64,000 nt of DNA from Maridesulfovibrio hydrothermalis AM13 = DSM 14728 (GTDB lineage: Bacteria; Desulfobacterota; Desulfovibrionia; Desulfovibrionales; Desulfovibrionaceae): assembly GCF_000331025.1 (NCBI RefSeq), contig NC_020055.1, positions 1,275,370 to 1,339,369 on the forward strand. The letters run 5' to 3'. The position numbers and the translations under genes are program-made. Each line of letters begins with the position of its first letter. The stretch's first letter is position 1. This document shows positions 8,782-17,063 of the stretch, piece after piece. The notes beneath the pieces were generated by a model, which was not told where the DNA came from, did not search any database, and worked only from the letters and a program-made list of their open reading frames with translations.

Positions 8782-9870
8782 TTAGTCATCTACCCCGTCA
8801 AGATATTTGGCGACAATGAATCCGTGTTCATCAATGTAAGCATTGTTTTCAGGGAGGAAATAGGTTGGATTCCACTGCTGTCTTTCTTTCACTGTGTAAT
8901 TGGTGCGGATATGGAGAAAGCCGTCATCATCTTTTTTGATAATTGAACCTTCATACAAAGTTACCTTCCCTATATATGTCATGAGTGCATAACTGGGTTT
9001 GGCTCTGCCGGATATAACACCTGAAGCGGTGAGTTGTCTGGTCAGGTCGAGTCCTTTTTTCACGGAGGTACGCAGATGGTGTGTACCTTTCATGGGGATG
9101 GAGTGAAAAAGGTAATGGGCTTCAAAGCCGAGGTAGCGTAGCCTGTCGTATAGTTCAGTCAGATCTTCTATGGTGTCGTTAATGCCTTTAAGGAAAACAT
9201 TTTGGGCATAGAGGGTCACGCCGCTCTTTTTAAGTTTTCGGAATATTTTTTCAGTTTCTGGAGTAAGTTCGACTGCATGGTTGCACTGGCAGGCAACTTC
9301 GAATTGTACTTCTTCTCTGTAGGCATTGAAAAACTGATAAAATTCAGTGTTAAATGAGTCGGGGCTGTGAATGGGAAGCCTGGTTCCGATCCTGATGATT
9401 TTGATGTTGGCTGCTTTTTGAACAACTTCTGAAATCAAATACTTGAGCAGGGTGGGGACCATGAAGGGATCGCCGCCGGTGATGAGTAGTTCTCTCAGTT
9501 CCGGGTCTTCGGAGACGTACTTAACTATGTCGTCTACATCGGATTTGGATAGCTGGGTATAATCATAGTTTGCACGTAGACAGTATCGGCAATGAGCGGC
9601 ACAAAGCATTGTAAGGTCGATTACCAACTGTCTTCGGTATAAGCGTTCAATCCCGCGTGGAAGGCCGTCAGTGTGGTCCACACAGGCTTCGTAGTGTTTG
9701 AGGTTTTCCTCCTGTTGCCCTGCTTCTTCTTCAGGTGTGTAGACGAACTGGCGATATAAAGCCTGATAGCCTCGTGAATTATCTCCATACTTTTCTTTTT
9801 GTTCATCCATCAGACGTTGAAGATGTGGAGAAACCTTATTGATAAATTTTCCATTAATAAGACCAGCCAT
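8782..9870 (-). CDS. KamA-family radical SAM aminomutase-like protein
   Basis: The 362-residue protein shows the radical SAM cluster motif C-x3-C-x2-C at C90, C94 and C97 (MLCAAHCRYCLRA), then LLITGGDPFM and IIRIGTRLPIHSP, all typical of lysine 2,3-aminomutase relatives. A lysine at about 302 (MTYIGKVTL) aligns with the PLP lysine of KamA. The two aspartates that hold the lysine side chain in KamA seem to be replaced by non-acidic residues, so the substrate is probably a different amino acid. That alignment was done by eye. It lies in one unit with an LpxD-like acyltransferase and a PaaK-like ligase, suggesting formation of a beta-amino acyl group for a sugar. Confidence 0.82.
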   Translation of the reverse strand: MAGLINGKFINKVSPHLQRLMDEQKEKYGDNSRGYQALYRQFVYTPEEEAGQQEENLKHYEACVDHTDGLPRGIERLYRRQLVIDLTMLCAAHCRYCLRANYDYTQLSKSDVDDIVKYVSEDPELRELLITGGDPFMVPTLLKYLISEVVQKAANIKIIRIGTRLPIHSPDSFNTEFYQFFNAYREEVQFEVACQCNHAVELTPETEKIFRKLKKSGVTLYAQNVFLKGINDTIEDLTELYDRLRYLGFEAHYLFHSIPMKGTHHLRTSVKKGLDLTRQLTASGVISGRAKPSYALMTYIGKVTLYEGSIIKKDDDGFLHIRTNYTVKERQQWNPTYFLPENNAYIDEHGFIVAKYLDGVDD

Positions 9871-9881
9871 TTTCCTACTCC

Positions 9882-10778
9882 TTACTTCTTGCTGAAGGGC
9901 CTGGCCGGAACGCCTGCATATACAGCATCTCCGGGAAGGTCTTTAGTTACAACAGAGCCTATTCCTACCAGAACATTGTCACCAATGCTTACATCCGGTC
10001 TTACAGAGACATTAACACCAATGAAGCAGTCTTTTCCGACAGTCACTCTACCTGAGAAAACAGTTCCTGCAGCCACCTGAGTATTGGCTCCAATACGGAC
10101 TTCATGTCCAACCTGAGCTAAGTCATCAATTTTGGCTCCATTTTCAAGAACAGTGATTCCGAGAGAAGGGCGCTCAATAGATGAACCTGAACCTATCCAG
10201 ACATCATTGCCAATTTTGATTGAACCGATCTGAGGGACGTGCATCAGTTCATTTTCAACTTCCAGAAAACTGAACCCCTCGGATCCGATCACAGCGTTGT
10301 CCTTTATAACGCATCCTGAGCCTATGGTTGTTTTGCCAAGAATGGTGACGTTATTTCCAATGAAAGTATTATTGCCTACTGTCACATCGCCGATGATAAC
10401 TGCATGTTCACCAACGTTGACATTGATGCCTATTTGGGCTGTCTCAGCTATTTTTGCTGAATTTGCGATTGAGTGTGGAAGTTGTTCAATGAAAAATTCG
10501 TTCACTATTCTGTAAAAGGCAATTTTCGGATTAGCGCAGGGGATAAATGCGACATCGCTGTTGATAGATATATCGTAGTCTTCAGGGCAGAATAAAAGCA
10601 CATTTTTAAGTTTTTTAACTTCTTCAACTTCAGTGGGAGGAATGAAGGTGAATCCGTTTTCTTTCATGGTCTTGAAGTGGCACGGAAAGTTTACCGGAAC
10701 ATTTTTACCTGCAATATCAAGTCCAAGATAATGGGCTATTTCCGAGCTGTAGAGGTGGTTTTCTTTGCTTCTAAACAT
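9882..10778 (-). CDS. LpxD-like hexapeptide N-acyltransferase
   Basis: The 298-residue protein resembles UDP-3-O-acylglucosamine N-acyltransferase. It has a small N-terminal domain (FTFIPPTEVEE) and then continuous hexapeptide repeats from about residue 105. The LpxD-like core runs PQIGSIKIGNDVWIGSGSS to KIDDLAQVGHEVRIG, with H225 at the place of the LpxD catalytic histidine. The cap ends in VYAGVPARPF, as in sugar acetyltransferases. It is not with other lipid A genes but lies between the PaaK-like ligase and the KamA-like enzyme. The likely role is transfer of an unusual acyl group from a thioester to an amino sugar. True LpxD function is less likely. Confidence 0.78.
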   Translation of the reverse strand: MFRSKENHLYSSEIAHYLGLDIAGKNVPVNFPCHFKTMKENGFTFIPPTEVEEVKKLKNVLLFCPEDYDISINSDVAFIPCANPKIAFYRIVNEFFIEQLPHSIANSAKIAETAQIGINVNVGEHAVIIGDVTVGNNTFIGNNVTILGKTTIGSGCVIKDNAVIGSEGFSFLEVENELMHVPQIGSIKIGNDVWIGSGSSIERPSLGITVLENGAKIDDLAQVGHEVRIGANTQVAAGTVFSGRVTVGKDCFIGVNVSVRPDVSIGDNVLVGIGSVVTKDLPGDAVYAGVPARPFSKK

Positions 10779-10802
10779 GGTATTCCCCTGTTTTCCGATT
10801 TG

Positions 10803-12014
10803 TTAAATTCTAACTATGCTTTTAAGCTTGTTGCCGTTTTTGCTGAGATGTTCAACAAGCTTGATGTCAGGACTGATAAAAAGATTTTTACGGATTTCGG
10901 CCTGTAGCAGTTTTGCAAGTTCTTTGTCTTTTACGTGATGGGCTGTTTCCACTTTTACGGTGATATGCTCAACTGGCTCTTCAGATGGAATTTCTACTTG
11001 ATAATTGCCGGAAAGCTCTGCGTGTTTTGAGATAATGCTGCGTAGTGATTCTGGAAAAAAATTGATCCCTTTGACAACCAGCATGTCATCAGCCCGGCCC
11101 ACAACGTTGAATTTGAAGTCCAGCCCATTGCTGCGTTCTACCTCTGAGATGATATGAAAAATGTCTCCAGAGCGGTAGCGGATAACAGGCTGGCATTCTT
11201 TATCAAGGTTGGTGAAAATAGCTTCACCTATTGCTCCTTTTTCGACCGGAACCAGATTACCGTCAGTGTCCATCAATTCCAGATGGAGATGTGGCCCGGG
11301 GAGGTAGTGCAGTCCATCCCTGTCGAGTCCTTCAGAGCCAATCATGCTCAGCACATCAGACATGCCGTAGTTGGCGTTCATGGCCCGCATACCCCATTCA
11401 TTTTCAATGCGTTCCCGGAAGGCTTTATTCTGCATTCCCGGTTCGCCTCCGAAATACCCTGCTTTCATGCCCAGATCTTTAGGGTTCTTGCCGAATTTTT
11501 CTTTAAGCACACGTTTGATGATGTTCAGGTATGATGGTGTTGAGTGCAGGGACGGACTGTCAAATTCGAGCAGTAAAGCTACAAGGGCCTCTGTATTTCC
11601 AACACTGTAGGGAACTACGGCCGCGCCTGTTCGTTCCAGGCTTGCGTGATCAGTGAAGCCGCCCATCCACATGGAGTAGTTCATGCAATTGAAGACGATC
11701 TCATCCTGGTGCATGCCTGAGATTTTAAAACCACGAGATCCTACTGAAGTGACAACATCTAGGTCGTGGTCAGTCAATGCCAGAAGCAGAGGGCGATTTG
11801 TTGTACCGGAAGTCCTGTGAATGCGGGCAAGGCGGTTGCGGTCAACACACAAATTTGAACCAAAAGGCTGATTTTGAATTTGATCGGCAAGAAGATCCCG
11901 TTTAGACATCAAGGGGACATCTTCAAAACAAGAAATATTACAGTCTCGGTATAGCCCTTGGTAAAATGGGCTTTTGGAAATAATAGATTCAATATATTTC
12001 ATGCGTGATGACAT
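10803..12014 (-). CDS. PaaK-like adenylate-forming acyl-CoA ligase
   Basis: The 403-residue protein matches phenylacetate-CoA ligase-type enzymes. Evidence is the ATP-binding IHRTSGTTNRPLLLA near residue 66, the aromatic-aspartate motif YRSGDIFHI, and the hinge region VVGRADDMLVVKGINFFPES leading into a small C-terminal domain. These enzymes adenylate a carboxylic acid and form a CoA thioester. GAGG lies upstream of the ATG. It is followed after 24 bases by the LpxD-like acyltransferase and then the KamA-like enzyme, so it is inferred to activate the acid that is later transferred to a sugar. The acid itself cannot be read from sequence. Confidence 0.82.
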   Translation of the reverse strand: MSSRMKYIESIISKSPFYQGLYRDCNISCFEDVPLMSKRDLLADQIQNQPFGSNLCVDRNRLARIHRTSGTTNRPLLLALTDHDLDVVTSVGSRGFKISGMHQDEIVFNCMNYSMWMGGFTDHASLERTGAAVVPYSVGNTEALVALLLEFDSPSLHSTPSYLNIIKRVLKEKFGKNPKDLGMKAGYFGGEPGMQNKAFRERIENEWGMRAMNANYGMSDVLSMIGSEGLDRDGLHYLPGPHLHLELMDTDGNLVPVEKGAIGEAIFTNLDKECQPVIRYRSGDIFHIISEVERSNGLDFKFNVVGRADDMLVVKGINFFPESLRSIISKHAELSGNYQVEIPSEEPVEHITVKVETAHHVKDKELAKLLQAEIRKNLFISPDIKLVEHLSKNGNKLKSIVRI

Positions 12015-12025
12015 AACAAGCCTCT

Positions 12026-13732
12026 TTATTTAAGGGAGTTGAAGTCTTTTACTACAACAAGTTTTTTGTTTTCAATCCTATAAATCTTGTCACATGCTTC
12101 AATTGTTGAAATGCGGTGGGCAATGACTAGGATGGTTATATTTTTTCCCAGAGAGTATATTTGCTTCATGATTCTTTCTTCAGTACTGGTATCCAGAGCA
12201 GAAGTGGCTTCATCAAGTATGAGAAGTTGCGGCTCCTGATATATTGCCCGGGCAATTCCAAGGCGTTGCTTTTGTCCTCCGCTAAGAAAAGCTCCATTTT
12301 CTCCAACTTTAGTTTCAGCTCCATCCTGTGCTTGCATGGTCTGATAAAGATCAGCCTTTTTTAATGCTGCATCAATCTTGCCAACATCATAAGGGCGTCC
12401 AAAGGAAATGTTGTCACCGACTGTTGAGTTAAACAACAGCATGTTCTGGGGAATATATCCGATCTGTTGCCACCAGGCTGGAATATTCGTTTCATCAAGC
12501 TTCGTCCCGTCAATTGAAATCGTTCCAGAATAATCTGGGTAGAGGCCTATTAAAATATCAGCAATGGTACTTTTCCCAGAGCCGCTGGGACCGATGAGCG
12601 CGACCTTTTCACCTTTTTTAATATTTAAGCAAGCTTTTTCTAAAACAGTATTACCTTGGTAGCTAAATGATATGTCATGTAAGTCTATTTCATTTTTAAA
12701 TTCAATTGGTGCAGTGCCGAGCTTCTCTTTACTGAGGTTGAAGTCGCGTTGAACAATACGTAAGCTTTCAGTTTGGTAACGTATGTTATTATAGCTGGAG
12801 AGTATGCGATTTAATGAAGGCAGAAGTCTGTATAGTGAGACTGCATAGATTGAAACAATTGGAATCACCGCGGAAGGGTTATCATATTTATATGTTATGA
12901 AAAGTATTATGCTGATAATTGTTGAAAAACCGATAGTTTCCAGAGAAAGTCTGGGAACATGGGAAAGAACTGCGCTATAAACATTTGCTCCGACAACTTC
13001 TCTGCCGGATTTTTTGAATTGGTCCAACATAGATTTTTCACTGGAAAAGATGCGGATAATTTTCAGGTTGTTGAATGTCTCGCTGATGATATTGTAGTAT
13101 GTGTCCTGACTGTTGCAGCGGATTGTGCCAGCGGCGGTCATTTTTTTGGAAACTGTTTTTAGAAAAAGAGCAACCATAGTTCCCAGTCCAAGAGTGATGA
13201 CCAAGGTTATCTGGTAATTAGTATATAAAATAAGGCTGAAAAGCAGCAAGGCAACAAACATTTCTGACATGAGCATAAGCATTGCTCTAAGTACTGCAGA
13301 CATATTTGTCATTTCAGTTACAAGCATTTTGGCAATGGATGATGTTTTGCCTTGATTAAATTTTTTATAATTAAGTCTTAGGTAGTTATTAAAAATGTGT
13401 ATCGCAAGATTGTAGGAAAAATTCTCGCAGTACCTGTTCAAAATGTACATATACAGAATATTTACCATGCTTCGGAAAACATAGTATGCGATTAGAAATA
13501 TGCCTGAATATATAATAAATTCAGAATGTGAGTTGAATTTAAAAAAAGTGTAAACATAATTGAAATATTTGTTGTCTGCAATAATAGAAGGGTCGCTTGC
13601 CATTGATATGAATGGCATTATTGCTCCCACACCGCCGACTTCAATAAGAGATAATAAGATTGTGAACAAAGTTATCAGGATAAACTTGTTCTTATCTTTT
13701 GCATTGAAAAAGGAAAAAATAGTTTTAAACAT
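12026..13732 (-). CDS. ABC transporter fusing permease and ATPase, PglK/MsbA-like flippase
   Basis: This 568-residue half-transporter has about six predicted membrane helices in residues 15-300 and one nucleotide-binding domain. Walker A is GPSGSGKST (about residue 385), the Q-loop region is IGYIPQNMLLF, the signature is LSGGQKQR, Walker B is LLILDEATSALD and the switch is IAHRIST. It would work as a homodimer in the inner membrane. Location among glycosyltransferases suggests it flips a lipid-linked oligosaccharide, as PglK does in Campylobacter. The bacillosamine-type genes further upstream fit that. A general lipid exporter role is the alternative. Confidence 0.85.
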   Translation of the reverse strand: MFKTIFSFFNAKDKNKFILITLFTILLSLIEVGGVGAIMPFISMASDPSIIADNKYFNYVYTFFKFNSHSEFIIYSGIFLIAYYVFRSMVNILYMYILNRYCENFSYNLAIHIFNNYLRLNYKKFNQGKTSSIAKMLVTEMTNMSAVLRAMLMLMSEMFVALLLFSLILYTNYQITLVITLGLGTMVALFLKTVSKKMTAAGTIRCNSQDTYYNIISETFNNLKIIRIFSSEKSMLDQFKKSGREVVGANVYSAVLSHVPRLSLETIGFSTIISIILFITYKYDNPSAVIPIVSIYAVSLYRLLPSLNRILSSYNNIRYQTESLRIVQRDFNLSKEKLGTAPIEFKNEIDLHDISFSYQGNTVLEKACLNIKKGEKVALIGPSGSGKSTIADILIGLYPDYSGTISIDGTKLDETNIPAWWQQIGYIPQNMLLFNSTVGDNISFGRPYDVGKIDAALKKADLYQTMQAQDGAETKVGENGAFLSGGQKQRLGIARAIYQEPQLLILDEATSALDTSTEERIMKQIYSLGKNITILVIAHRISTIEACDKIYRIENKKLVVVKDFNSLK

Positions 13733-13753
13733 CAGAATGTTTTCCCATTACCC

Positions 13754-14713
13754 TTAATCTTCAATCTCGTAGTCATTTACATACCAGTCAACAGTGCGCT
13801 TAAGGCCTTCCCTGAAGCTCATTTCAGGCTGATAGTTAAGGAATTTTTCAGACTTTGAAATGTCAGAACAGCGGTGTTTTACCGCATCCCAGTCACGTCT
13901 TTCTTTGTATATTATTTCAGATTTTGATTTAGTGAATTCTATGATCATTTCAGCCAGAGTTTTGATTTCGGTCTGCTCTCCTGTACCGCCGTTGAATATG
14001 TCCCCGTCGACGGTTTCAGATTGAGCTGCCAGTGTAAGGAGTTGCGCAGTATTACCTACAAAGGTGAAGTCTCTTGTTTCAGTTCCGTCTCCGGTAATAT
14101 TAAGAGGCTCGCCCTTGATGGCCCGTACGATAAAGTTGGGGATAACGTTACGGTATGCGCCATGCGGCTCGTATGGCCCGTAGGTATTGAAAACCCTGAT
14201 GGACACAGAGGGGATTTTATACATGGTAGCGTAATACTTTACATACAGTTCAGCTGTATATTTGTTAATGGCATATGGAGTCTCGTGGGGATAGATATAG
14301 TCATCCTCACGCATGATGGCTGCGTTGCCGTATACACAGGAAGAAGAGGTGTAGACGAATTTATTGAGCTCATCATTTTCTTTGCAGATTTCAAGCAGGT
14401 TCATGGTTCCTATTATATTGGCCTGTACATCCTTGAAGGGATGATCCACAGAATTCTGGTTTGCAAAATGGGCAGCCAGATGGAAAACATAGTTCGGTTT
14501 GAACTTTTCCATATCCTTGCGGTACGCATCAATCTCACCGATATCGGCTTTTACAAAGGTAATACGCTCATCTTTTGGCAGGTAGTCCTTATATCCGGAA
14601 GAAAGGTTGTCAATAACCATGATTGCTGCGGCTCCGTTCTTGAGTAGCCTTTCAATCAGATTCAGTCCGATGGCCCCGGCTCCGCCGGTGACCAGAATTT
14701 TGGCATTATTCAT
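13754..14713 (-). CDS. NAD-dependent sugar epimerase/dehydratase
   Basis: The 319-residue extended short-chain dehydrogenase has the N-terminal VTGGAGAIGLNLIERLL, a VFHLAAHFANQNS segment, YTSSSCVYG and the catalytic YAINK pair near residue 147. RVFNTYGP is typical of UDP-glucose 4-epimerase/dehydratase relatives. The exact nucleotide sugar is unknown; a UDP-hexose 4-epimerase or UDP-uronate decarboxylase-like activity are both possible. Its start overlaps the end of the upstream glycosyltransferase gene by eight bases, and it lies 21 bases before the flippase gene. Confidence 0.8.
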   Translation of the reverse strand: MNNAKILVTGGAGAIGLNLIERLLKNGAAAIMVIDNLSSGYKDYLPKDERITFVKADIGEIDAYRKDMEKFKPNYVFHLAAHFANQNSVDHPFKDVQANIIGTMNLLEICKENDELNKFVYTSSSCVYGNAAIMREDDYIYPHETPYAINKYTAELYVKYYATMYKIPSVSIRVFNTYGPYEPHGAYRNVIPNFIVRAIKGEPLNITGDGTETRDFTFVGNTAQLLTLAAQSETVDGDIFNGGTGEQTEIKTLAEMIIEFTKSKSEIIYKERRDWDAVKHRCSDISKSEKFLNYQPEMSFREGLKRTVDWYVNDYEIED

Positions 14714-15884
14714 TTATTAGAGCCTCGCGTATATTTTTATAACTGTTGTTCATGTTGTAAAAGTTTTGACCGTTCTCAATAAGGATAGAACTGTCTGCCT
14801 TTTCTATGCGCCTGAGAAGGGCTGCAATGGAGGGCACATCTGCACTGTCAGCAACCAGAAGGTCTTTCTGGATATCGCGTACAATGCTGGTTGTTGTGGA
14901 TGAAAGGGGGGTCAGTGCCACAACTGGTTTCCCGGCTCCGATATAATCTGCAAGCTTTGAGGGAAAGAACGGAGAGTCTTTGAGAGGGGCGTCAATAACC
15001 ATGAGAATGTCTGCCTCTGAAAGCACCCGTATGGAATCGAGATAAGGAATAGGGTCGAAAAATTTTATAAGCTCAGGACACTTTTCCTCGGCAAGACGGC
15101 GTTCCTCGTCTTTCATGCGGCCATAAAAATGAAATTCCAGATTTTCGGGCCGTACATTTGCGACTGCTTCAATGAATGGAGCAGCGGAGCGCAGTCCATA
15201 AATATTACCGGTGTGAGCCACTATTTTTTTCTGTGATTCAGTTGTCTTGCGGGTGTACAGAGCCGGATCAAAGACATGGGGCAGGACTTTTATTCTGGAA
15301 GCATCGGCGTCAAGGCCGCTGACAAACAGGTCGCGGGTTTTATCAGAGGTGACAGTGATGGTGTCAGCTTTTGAAATGACACTCTTTTCAAATATTTTGT
15401 TGATTTTTTTCTGAAGCCTGCTGCGGTAAGATACATAGGGATTAAGAGTCCAGGGGTCGGAAAAATGCGCAGTCCAGTTCAGCTCGGGGTTAGCCTTTTT
15501 AACAGCAAGGCCCGTCAGATGATTAACCAGCGGGGTGGAGTGAGTGTACAGATTCTCAATGTTAAATTCCGATATCAGTCTCAGTGCTGCTTTTGCAGCC
15601 GGAAATCTCCACCAGAATTTACGGTCGGTAATTTCCAGCCCTGCACAGAGATAATGCAGCCATTTTTCACAGGGAATTCTGTTAATCCGGTGAATAGTCA
15701 AATTGTCATGATAGCGGACTAAGGCCGGATCAAGAAATTCAAAGTCCGGCTGGGAGCAGCAGGTCAGAACATGCACTCGGTGGCCGTTACCGGCCAGAGT
15801 GATGGCCCTGCGCTGTACCTGAATGGACTCCGGCGAAAGGATCGGCGGGAAGTCGTATGCTATGAAAAGGATAGATTTTTTCAT
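14706..15884 (-). CDS. Family 4-type glycosyltransferase
   Basis: The 392-residue protein has a GT-B fold layout. The N-terminal IAYDFPPILSPESIQVQRR is common in GT4 enzymes acting on surface glycans. A central HTGNIYG begins the donor domain, and a C-terminal FPSKLADYIGAGKPVVALTP holds the E/D-x7-type donor site region. It is probably a cytoplasmic, membrane-associated enzyme that adds one sugar to the lipid-linked glycan. It sits two bases after the next glycosyltransferase and overlaps the epimerase gene, so the three are one unit. The sugar added is unknown. Confidence 0.8.
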   Translation of the reverse strand: MKKSILFIAYDFPPILSPESIQVQRRAITLAGNGHRVHVLTCCSQPDFEFLDPALVRYHDNLTIHRINRIPCEKWLHYLCAGLEITDRKFWWRFPAAKAALRLISEFNIENLYTHSTPLVNHLTGLAVKKANPELNWTAHFSDPWTLNPYVSYRSRLQKKINKIFEKSVISKADTITVTSDKTRDLFVSGLDADASRIKVLPHVFDPALYTRKTTESQKKIVAHTGNIYGLRSAAPFIEAVANVRPENLEFHFYGRMKDEERRLAEEKCPELIKFFDPIPYLDSIRVLSEADILMVIDAPLKDSPFFPSKLADYIGAGKPVVALTPLSSTTTSIVRDIQKDLLVADSADVPSIAALLRRIEKADSSILIENGQNFYNMNNSYKNIREALINE

Positions 15885-15886
15885 AT

Positions 15887-17044
15887 TTATATAGTGCGGC
15901 TGTCCATAAGCCGTTTGTATAGTTCTGAGTATCTGGATTCCGTTTGCAGCGGATTCCAGTTTTTGTGTGAGTATTCCCGTGCTTTTTCGCCAAGGCGTTT
16001 ACGGTAATTTTGGTCTGCCATTTTTTGAATCGCCTCCGCATACCCTGATGCAGAATTTTCAACAAGTGTGACCCAGTCTTCCTCGTATTCGGGAACTTGA
16101 TTTTTCGGTCTTTTATTTACAATGACAGGCAGACCGCTAAGAGATGCTTCCAGAATAGTTTTAGGAATTCCATCATAGTCACAGTGGATGGCAAATACAT
16201 CAAAGGAGGGTATTTTTTCGCAAAGCTCATCATTGTCCATGCGCTCAATGAAAATAGCTTTTCCCGGACCATCAAATCCGGCAGCTTTTTGCTTAAGCTC
16301 TTCACGCAGAGGTCCGTCACCGACGATGGTGATTTCTACACCTTCTGTAATAGCGGCCTTGATGAGGTGTTCGGGATTTTTGCCCGGAATGAGCCGGCCT
16401 ACAGATAAAATTTTTATGGAGCCATCTGTGCTGTAGTCGGACTTGGTTGTGACTTTATCTGGGTTGACAGCGTTGTAGATGGTTTCATGTGAACAGGTCT
16501 GGTAGTCGTTCACGTATGGCAGCAGAGAGCGGTAGATGACAACCACGGAGTCGGCGTTTTTCAGGGTTACCCTCTCCACTGCTGCGGTAAAGTGGTAATA
16601 GAGGAAATTTTTCCAGCCGAAGTTTAAATTGCTGCGGTTTTCATCGGGGTGAGTATGCAGGGATACCACGTATGGGATACCCAGTTCTTTTTTTATTTCA
16701 GATGCAACAAATCCGTTAATGTAATTGCCGTAGCAGCGTATGAGGTCGGGTTTGATTTTTTTTGCCAGTTCAACCCCCTCGGCAGCCCACTTTTTAAGAA
16801 GAGCGGGCCGCCAGAAGAGGGACTTTAGCAATAGTGATTTGCCGGCAGGTAGGTTGTGGATGTGCAATCCGGCATTGCCTGCCATTTTTTGCAGGTTCTT
16901 CGGATTGGGTTGATCCCCGTTGGTCATCAGTATGTGAACATCATCAAAGACATCACCGGGATTATAGTAGCGTGAGGTCATTTCGCCTTTCCCCTCAAGG
17001 TGGGAGAGGCGGTCAGTGATAATATTCAGAAGGACTTTACCCAT
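15887..17044 (-). CDS. Family 4 glycosyltransferase
   Basis: The 385-residue protein is a retaining GT-B glycosyltransferase by its parts: VSLHTHPDENRS in the acceptor domain, ILSVGRLIPGKNPEHLI opening the donor domain, ITIVGDGPLREELK, and IPKTILEASLSGLPVIVNKRP carrying the E-x7-E-like donor motif. It follows the WbpB-WbpD fusion by 19 bases, so the diacetamido-uronic acid made by that enzyme is a reasonable but unproven donor. No signal peptide is present, consistent with assembly on the cytoplasmic face. Confidence 0.83.
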   Translation of the reverse strand: MGKVLLNIITDRLSHLEGKGEMTSRYYNPGDVFDDVHILMTNGDQPNPKNLQKMAGNAGLHIHNLPAGKSLLLKSLFWRPALLKKWAAEGVELAKKIKPDLIRCYGNYINGFVASEIKKELGIPYVVSLHTHPDENRSNLNFGWKNFLYYHFTAAVERVTLKNADSVVVIYRSLLPYVNDYQTCSHETIYNAVNPDKVTTKSDYSTDGSIKILSVGRLIPGKNPEHLIKAAITEGVEITIVGDGPLREELKQKAAGFDGPGKAIFIERMDNDELCEKIPSFDVFAIHCDYDGIPKTILEASLSGLPVIVNKRPKNQVPEYEEDWVTLVENSASGYAEAIQKMADQNYRKRLGEKAREYSHKNWNPLQTESRYSELYKRLMDSRTI

Positions 17045-17063
17045 CTATACCGGCCTTTCAATC

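Noticed and set aside
9882..10778. True LpxD of lipid A synthesis
   Set aside because: No lpxA, fabZ or other lipid A gene is nearby and the N-terminal part is divergent; context favours a glycan acyltransferase.
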